DNA from: Prorocentrum cordatum
Taxonomy: Eukaryota > Sar > Dinophyceae > Prorocentrales > Prorocentraceae
DNA: 64,000 bases
NCBI GenBank assembly: GCA_963575745.1
Contig: CAUYUJ010004335.1
Coordinates: 1,232,207-1,296,206, forward strand
Reading direction: 5' to 3'
In this document: positions 57,486 to 64,000 of the stretch, in pieces
How positions within the stretch are numbered: the stretch's first letter is position 1
How the letters are laid out: the number at the start of each line of letters is the position of its first letter
The notes under the pieces: model-generated
What the model saw: only the letters and a program-made list of their open reading frames with translations
Databases searched by the model: none
Told to the model about the DNA's origin: nothing
Position numbers and translations under genes: made by a program

Positions 57486-58028
57486 CTAGTCCTTCTCGCC
57501 CTTGAGAGCCTTGCGCTCTTCAAAGGCCTTGCGGCGTTCCTTCACGACCTGGTACTCGTTCGAGAGCTCACGGCCCACCCAGGCCTCCAGCTCCGGCGAG
57601 ACGCACAGCATGCCGCGCGTTGCCGACAGCCCGAAGTAAAGGTGGGCGTCGTCGTAGGGATCGCCCACGACACCCTTCTTCCCATCCTGCACCTTCTTGG
57701 GGCCGAGCTTCCCCTTGTGCTTGAGCTCGATCAGCTGCGCGAAGCGGCGGGCCAGCAGCGGCAGCGGCGGCGGCAACCGCCGCCAGCCAGGGCGGCGGCG
57801 GCCAGGCGCCAGCGGGGGCCGTGCTGGGCCGGCCGCAGCCGCCGCCAGCCGCGGCCGCCGCCTCCCGCTCGCCGGCCTCCAGGGGGGAGGCGGCGGCGGC
57901 GGCGGCGGCAGCAGCCGCAGCAGCGGCAGGCGGAAGACCAGGGCGGGGCGGCCCGTCTCGGGCGGCGGCGGCAAGGCGCTGCTGCCGCCGCAGGGCGGCG
58001 CCAGAAGGGCCGCCGCCGCCGGAAGCCA
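57486..58028 (-). pseudogene. Gag-like ORF of the DIRS element (tentative)
   Basis: ATG 58028 opens MASGGGGPSGAALRRQQRLA and a poly-Ala region encoded by GGC repeats. Another frame, ending at TAG 57486, gives a well-mixed C-terminus: ARRFAQLIELKHKGKLGPKK, DPYDDAHLYFGLSATRGMLC, LEAWVGRELSNEYQVVKERR. A frameshift in the GC-repeat joins them. Position upstream of the reverse transcriptase suggests gag; no zinc knuckle or known fold was recognised, so a host gene fragment is possible. Confidence 0.35.
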
Positions 58029-58139
58029 TCGCGACGGGGCGGGCCCGGCGCGAACCTGGACCAGGGGCGGGTTTGAGCCAGAGGGGCTTGAGCCAGGCTA
58101 CGGCTCTGGTGAAGATACGCGAAGCGTGAAGATTAAGAG

Positions 58140-59440
58140 CCAACAACTACGGGCGAATCTGAAATACGAAAAAATGCGGAACGCTGGGGGGGCGCAGCCG
58201 CTGTACGTTTACAATTGGAACGCGCGCGCGCGCCAAGTGCCAAGGGCCAATCTGTCACATCGCGTCCTGGCTCGCTCCGCAGGGCCAACCCTCGACGAAT
58301 TGTCCCCCACCCAGGCGGCTCCCCCTTGGGCGGCCACTATGCGATGCCTGCTACATGACGGGGACAAGGGGGGATGGCTATGAGTGAGCCTGGGCATGCG
58401 TGAATCTGGAAACGATGGGAAGGTACACTTTCTGAGGGTATGAGCCTAAATATGATTGAGCTGAATATGGGCGCATATGAGTATGAGTGGTCTGGGTGAG
58501 TGGGCCTGCGTGCGGGTGAGTCTCGGTGAGTGTGTGTGTGTGTGTCAGGGAGTGGATGGTCTGATGAGCCTGCGTGTGGCTAAGCTGAGTATGAGCGTTA
58601 CTGAGCGAGAGTGATCTGAAAAGGCCCTGCTATCCCGCGGTGGCTATGAGGCTATGAAAGACGAGAAGTCAGCGGCACAAAACGGGCGCCTCGCCCAACA
58701 CCTACAAAATCTAGCCGCAGGCGGGCAAGCCCCCACCCCCTCTCCTTGACAGCTCCCCCTTGGAGTGTCCAGATGCCATGTTTGCTGTATCGCTGTGATC
58801 ATGAGGTCCCCAAAGGAGAGCAGTCCGCGCCGCCGACCGAGCGCCTCGCTCCGGACATCACCAAACTGTTGACAGCGAATGGGTCCCCTTCTAAGGCGGC
58901 TCCCCCTTGGGCTTCCCGAGTGCAATGCCTGCTGTACCGCGGTGGCCATGGGCCTCTAAAAGAAAAGGAATCCTCACCGTCAAACCAGCGGGTCACTCAA
59001 GACCTTCACGTGATCTGGCCACGAATGGGCAACGGCCCATCTCCCTGGCAGGTCCTCCTCGGGATGCCCTAGTGCCATGCCTGATATATCGCGGTGGTCA
59101 TGGGACTCGCAAAGCTTAGAACCCATGAGGCTCTGAAGCAAGCGGCGTCCGCGACGCCAAACGAGCGCCTTGCTCCTGGCATCCCTACAATGTGGCCGCG
59201 AACGGCCAACTATCCCCCTCACTGGCGGCTACCCTTTGGAGTGCCCATCTGCTATCCCGGTTTTACATACTACGGCGGCCATGAAACTCTCAAAGTAGAA
59301 GGGTCGGCGACGCCAAAAGAGCGCCTCGCTCAAAACATCGCCACAACTTGGCCGCGACTGCGCAACTGTCTCCCTTCCTGGCGGTTACCCCCTGGGTTGC
59401 CCAAATGAGATGGCTGCTACATATCGCAGATAATGGGGGG
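58140..59440 (+). repeat. Degenerate 150-180 bp tandem repeat
   Basis: GGCGGCTCCCCCTTGGG..GCC then ATGCCTGCTACATC-like and GCGGTGGCCATG blocks recur near 58313, 58742, 58895, 59045 and 59220-59400. 58390-58610 is TGAGT/GAGTG-rich. Confidence 0.6.
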
Positions 59441-60540
59441 GCGAGCACGGGTATGAGTGAGTACGAGCATGTGTGGGTCTGAAAGTGAACGATGCCAGTG
59501 GGAAGGGCCTGGCTGTATAAGCCTGACTATGACTAAGCTGAGTATGAGCGTAGTTGAGTGGAAGCGGTTTGAACAAGTGAGCCTGAGTGCGAGTGTGTCT
59601 GAGTTTGAGCGTGGAGTCTGGGAGTGAATGCTCTAAGAACCAGGAGTCTGGGTGCACGAATCTAGCGGGCCTGGCTGTGAGTGCGTCTGGACCTGAGTGG
59701 GTACGGGACTAAGGATGAGGAAGGAGAAGGAAAAGGAAGCGTAAGCGCCACACCAACAACAAGACTCCAGACTTAGGATATGGGGTTTAAGAACGAGACC
59801 TCCGTGAAGCCATGCGATGCCAGAAAACCTGAATCTCAGAAATGATCACTAAGGGGACGGGGGAAGTAGTTGGGAGCCGATCCTTCCAACATGGCCTGAT
59901 ATGGTCCGCCACCGCCCTTGCAGCGGTAGGTGTGTGTCGGGCCCTCTCGCTCCTTGCGAAGCATTAATTGGACCCCCCCAACGCATCGAGCCCAAGATGA
60001 GTTTATTTGCATCAGGCAGACACTGTGCCCAGATACGAGGTTGGGGGAGACCTTCAGTGCACTCCCCCCCCCCTGGCGCCCGCCCACCCCCCACCCGTGG
60101 ACGCCCGCCCGAGCGCGGTGGCGGAATCGCGCCGCAGCGCCACTGGATATCAAGGCCCGTCCTGCGGCCTTCATGGGCGCATGCTTGGATGTTGTAGGGC
60201 GCCCGCCCGAGAGGCCAAACTCACTGAAACACCTTGCACTGTTGTGATTATACTTAACTTCGCTACTCTGTAAAAAACACTCGAGACGGCCCCACAGGCC
60301 CCCAATGTCGCACCAAGCTGGCCCCCGAGGCAGCCAAGAGGGCCCAAGACGCCGCATGGCATCCCCAAGAAGAGAAGCTGGCCGTCGAGGCAGCGACGAA
60401 ACCCCCACGAGGCCCCCAAGAACCCCACGAGGCCCTAAGAGACCTCCAAAAGGCACCCAAGAGGCCTGAGACAGGCTCCCGAAATACCTAGAGACCCCCC
60501 TTTGGCCTCTTAGAGGCCCCTTACTCACGACCCAGGCACG
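59441..60540. other. TGAGTG-rich DNA, unrecognised sequence, short CCAAGA stretch
   Basis: 59445-59720 repeats GAGTNTGAG words as at 58390. 60275-60500 is a CCAAGAGGCC-like stretch. No gene recognised. Confidence 0.5.
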
Positions 60541-62119
60541 GTGGCGACACGGGCTGAAGGCCACCAAACAAACGCGGTACAACACTTAGTGCCGTGAGTG
60601 TTGGGGAACTGCGAGCTGCCAGCTCCAATGATCAAAACAACGTCCCATCCACCCACGCACCCGCAACTGCTTAGCGAAACCCGAATGCTGGACTGCTTGG
60701 CAACTGCTTGGCGAGGACCCTTATCATGCAGATCCATGACTCGCGGGGGCGAATGGTTATGACGACATCGGCGATGAAGCCGACGAAGGTGATGACAATG
60801 GTTGTGGTGATGGTTGTGGTGTTGACGAAGGGGGTGACAACGACTATCACGATGGCAATACTACTGGCTACGGCGGTGATGGTGACGGCGACAACGGTGA
60901 TGCCGTGCGTGTTTGGTTACATTGACCTTAAAATATTTAGAAGGCCATGGTGTTATACTAGTTGTGGAATGCGCGTGCGAGGACGCGCGCGTGCCCCGCA
61001 TGGTATCATTCAAAATTGGCCGGCGCGCGATGATTGCTAAATGCTTTCGCCATCCGCGCGCGTATGGCCTGCATGGTCTCGTTTGCCAGACTGGCAAACA
61101 ACGATCTTGTCATTTCAGCGAACACGCACCCAAGTCTGGCGTTTGTGTCTGAAAACAATGGCTACAGCTGATGTGTATAATACTGTGAAGCCCAACGGCT
61201 TTGGAGATGATCACACGTACGCGCGCGTTTGGCCCGCATGGTATCATCAAATACTTGTTGATCGGACATGCATCTGCAAAACCAAAGCGAGCGCCCGCAT
61301 ATTAGCATGTAGTATGGATGAAATTGGCAACGAGACTAGTTGAGATGGTACGAACTCACATTAGAGATGGATGAAAGTGGAGACTAAACATGAAGATTCC
61401 GCGGAACCGAGCCTCGGCCGAATCTGAGACTTAGATCAAAAACAGAATAGACGGCGCAATAAGAACAATTGGGAAACCATGGAACGCATGTGAAGTAAAA
61501 CGGCGACTGGAAAATGCGAAAACCCGATCCGGAAGGGAAGCCACAAGAAACCACAGGACGTCATAGACATGTAGGCGGCGACCGCAAACAAAAATGCGAA
61601 TTACACCCCAACGGTTTGGGAAGTCGCGGAAAGCCATGCGGCAACCAAAAAGTGCGACATACGGGCCCAGTTGTTGGTGATGCAAGGAATTTGCTTTGAG
61701 TGCAAGCACTGTTTGGAGAAAGCTGGTTCGAAGAATATTACACCCCGAAGGAGGCCCACAGACGTTTCCGACCCGACGGTCACCAAGCCTCGAGATCACA
61801 AGTGGACATGGCATCGGCAAAGGGCGGACTGCTACCTCGTCCAATTCGGACCGCTGCTACACCCCACGAAACCGATAGACGCATGTTGAGTTGTACTTTG
61901 AGCAGATACGATCAGACTTGCTGGACCAGCGCTAGGAGCAAGGGCCCTACGAGTCAAAGTAGCCAGGCCGAACGAATCAGCACGCCCCACCGATCCCCAC
62001 CGTCCCCTCATGGCATTGGAATGGTGTGTGTCACAAGTTGGCATTGGGATGGAAAAACAGTTCCACCTTGCGAAGGGAAGACATTCGCGTGCACCCCCGC
62101 CTCCGACGACCCGGTGAAG
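60541..62119. other. No recognised gene
   Basis: A Met/Val/Thr-rich open stretch at 60738-60910. The word CGCGCGT.TGGCC.GCATGGT recurs at 60995, 61057 and 61220. A 223-codon plus frame (61700-62371) and a Phe/Val-rich minus frame (61844-61431, FPNRWGVIRIFVCGRRLHVY) have no recognised family. Confidence 0.4.
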
Positions 62120-62650
62120 GGACAGCTGAGCAGGCCGCGCAAATGTGGAAGCGGACTGTCAAGAGATCCTTGCGCGGCGCTGCGTCGGGAGCACGATTTA
62201 GCGCTCTCCTGGGCGGCCAAATTTCCAATGAGCGCGGCAAAGTCGAAGCAATGCGCGCCGCCGACGCGCGGCCCCGCTGCCACTGCCGCTTGCATTGGTT
62301 TCGGCGATCGAAACATGCGCCGCGGCCACGCAGGAACGCCACTTCCAAGCAACATGTGCACGGAGCTTTGACGACAGCGACAAGTGGCTCGTTCGCGCGG
62401 GGCCCCGAAACTTGGCGAGTGACACCTACACGCCGCGCCCACGCGGGAGCGCCACTTTCAGGCGAAATCTGCGCAGGGCCGCAGCGAGAGCGGCATCTTC
62501 GTCCGCTCGCGCGTCAACGCATTGGGGTGCGCAACATGTGCGCCGCGTCCAAGCGGGAGCTCAACTCTCAGGGAAAAGAAGCGCGGCGCACAAGCGAAAG
62601 CGGCATTTCGCCCTTTCGCGTGCGATGCGCGCCGCGTCCCGTTCTTGTCC
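62120..62650 (+). repeat. Degenerate ~90-bp repeats (GCGCCGCG/GCGGGAGC words)
   Basis: GCGCGCCGCGTC..GCGGGAGC..CACTTTC-like blocks recur about six times. The style matches the halves of the 306-bp repeat at 20.5-21.1 kb. Confidence 0.55.
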
Positions 62651-63437
62651 ATGTTGAAAGGAAAACGTCGACTTTGCTTCGGCTTCAAAAACTCGGGTGG
62701 GGCGTCCCAGATTTGGTGGGGGGCGATCGACCAGCTCGGTGGCAAAGTAGGGGTAGATTTTCAGAAGGAATAAGGACAGGGCATATCTTAGGAACGGCTA
62801 GGACTGCTGGGACTGCGACTGCGAATGGCATCGGGCATATCAGCAGGACCCTCGAAGGAACGAAGAAACAGGGGGAATATCATCCTCCCTCCATCCTCCT
62901 CCTTCCTGCTCCGCCCGCGCTTCTTCTCGGGAGGAGGGAGGCCCCCTGCGGCGCAAAAGCTCCACGCCTGCTGACTGTTAAAGACCTCGTCGTCCTTCGC
63001 CAGCTGCCTCGCGCGCACCCTGGCTCCACCTCTCCCGAGAGAAGGGGTGCGGATCGAAAAAGGAGCAGGCGGTGCCATACCTCCTCTTGGACAGCGTGAA
63101 GTCTGACAAGCCCAGCTGGCAGCAAGGAACATCGTGCAAACCACGCCTACCCACAAGTTCTCGTGCAACGTCGAGCACAGCTACGTCCTCTCCGTCCTCT
63201 CCGTCCTCCCTGCTGTGTCCTTTCAAACTCCTGCCCTTCATTTTCCTCTACTCACTGCTGCTTCTGCTCCGTCTCCTGTCCTTCTCCACATCCTTCTTCA
63301 ACCCCCTTTTCCTCTCCCTATCCTCCAGAACTTGATCCGGATCCTCCTCCTCCTCCTCCACCTCATCTACTCTTGCTCCTCCTCCTGCTCCACCGTCCTC
63401 CTCCTCCTCCTCCTCATCATCATCACCATCATCATCC
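62651..63437. other. No recognised gene
   Basis: Mixed DNA then TCC-rich sequence from 63180. A minus frame near 63160-63060 (CQLGLSDFTLSKRRYGTACS) is weakly protein-like. Confidence 0.35.
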
Positions 63438-63439
63438 AT

Positions 63440-63473
<34 letters not shown>

Positions 63474-63488
63474 AGTCAGTTAGTCAGT
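63438..63488 (+). repeat. (CAGT)n microsatellite
   Basis: About 12 tetranucleotide units with two slips. Confidence 0.95.
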
Positions 63489-63620
63489 GAATCATTCATT
63501 CATTCACCACCACCACCATCATATGTATCGTCATCACCATCCCGCTGCTCAAACTCCTCTTCCTCCTCCTCGGCCTCTTGCTGCTGTTCCTAGTCTCCTC
63601 CTTCTCATCCTCCTCCTCAC

Positions 63621-63725
63621 CAGCCGCGGGCGCTTGTTGTACAGCTGGGCAATGGAGTACTCCTCCACCCCCTCCCGCTGCAACTCCTCGATGGCCATGA
63701 GGAGCGAATGTGTCCAGATGCCACC
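63621..63725 (-). CDS. Candidate internal exon, 35 codons, unrecognised protein
   Basis: On minus, GCCGCAG precedes an exon of exactly 105 bases, and the next bases are GTGAGG, a good GT donor. The exon encodes GGIWTHSLLMAIEELQREGV and EEYSIAQLYNKRPRL in a fully open phase-0 frame with balanced, helix-like composition. The other two frames are less protein-like. No family is recognised. The gene would extend beyond the right edge and perhaps toward 63.5 kb. Confidence 0.4.
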
Positions 63726-63807
63726 CTGCGGCGGACTGGTTTATTCCTCCTACGTCCATCGTGAACCCTCATTATGTCCTTGCGTACTCCTGTCCCTCAT
63801 CCTCCTA

Positions 63808-64000
63808 GCCCTCCTCTTCACTCCTCATCCCGGTTTCCCCCTCCTTCTCCCCCTCCTGGTCTTCATTATAGTTGTCCTCCTCGTCTTCGTGATTATGTTC
63901 CTGCTCCTGCTCCCTCTTCTGTTCATGTCGTTCCTCCTCGTTGTCATCTTCCGAAATTCCCTCCCCTCCATCATTGTCATAATAGTACCAGTTCTCGTCT
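63808..64000 (-). CDS. Acidic low-complexity coding candidate, partial at window edge
   Basis: A minus frame open from the window edge to TAG 63808: NWYYYDNDGGEGISEDDNEE, then Glu/Asp/Gln-rich sequence to GMRSEEEG. It lies upstream of the candidate exon at 63621-63725 on the same strand, so both might belong to one gene. The stop, or an unseen splice site before it, would need checking. GA-rich DNA can mimic such frames. Confidence 0.25.

Larger units (their letters stand above)
53118..58028 (-). mobile_element. DIRS-like YR retrotransposon (gag-like, RT, RNase H, YR, methyltransferase-like)
   Basis: Minus-strand order: gag-like ORF, reverse transcriptase, RNase H, tyrosine recombinase, DNA methyltransferase-like module. 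Reverse transcriptase with a YR instead of a DDE integrase defines the DIRS order. Frames change several times and stops occur, so the copy is inactive. Full ends are not fixed; the direct repeat pair at 52687-53121 may belong to the 3' end. Confidence 0.75.

Noticed and set aside
61700-62371. A 223-codon plus ORF as a host gene
   Set aside because: No recognisable motif. Its second half is degenerate repeat sequence that continues beyond the ORF.

Overview
The window looks like nuclear DNA of a dinoflagellate (tentative). It is GC-rich, almost free of intact genes and crowded with microsatellites. Its retroelement proteins (copia, DIRS/Ngaro-type tyrosine-recombinase elements, a LINE with an AP-type endonuclease) have the style I associate with dinoflagellate genomes. 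No spliced-leader relic, rRNA or tRNA was recognised. Every recognisable protein belongs to a mobile element, and all but the LINE ORF1 are visibly decayed. Two short exon-like pieces at the right edge and a membrane-protein-like region near 33-35 kb may be host genes.

Layout. 0-1.5 kb: a tyrosine recombinase (YR) pseudogene. 2.2-4.4 kb: an 88-90 bp satellite. 4.77-14.18 kb: a Ty1/copia element of about 5.4 kb with short LTRs and an initiator-Met-like primer site. It split an older short-repeat array and is itself split inside its RNase H by a 4.03 kb YR element (9696-13728). That element's direct repeats are ordered A1 - YR gene - B1 - A2 - B2, the layout of Ngaro/PAT-type elements. 14.5-30.9 kb: trinucleotide microsatellites and several arrays built from a CCAAGACGGCC-like word. 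31-36.4 kb: three copies (+, -, +) of an unnamed composite repeat with a hairpin head, an ATCGAT array, a GGGACACC array and a conserved tail; the minus copy encloses a coding-like region. A fourth, partial copy is at 52.27 kb. 38.2-41.5 kb: an AT-rich island bounded by a 32-bp satellite and holding a 640-bp foldback element and a 142-nt poly(A). 42-47.9 kb: a minus-strand LINE broken by a 1-kb insertion and ending at a 101-bp satellite of about 20 copies. 53.1-58.0 kb: a minus-strand DIRS-like element (gag-like ORF, reverse transcriptase, RNase H, YR, and a C5-methyltransferase-like module). 58-64 kb: degenerate repeats and exon candidates at the edge.

The window is mainly a stratified record of insertions: satellites hit by retroelements, which were hit by further elements. 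Coordinates of repeats and decayed genes are read by eye and are approximate to roughly 5-20 bases unless a motif is given.
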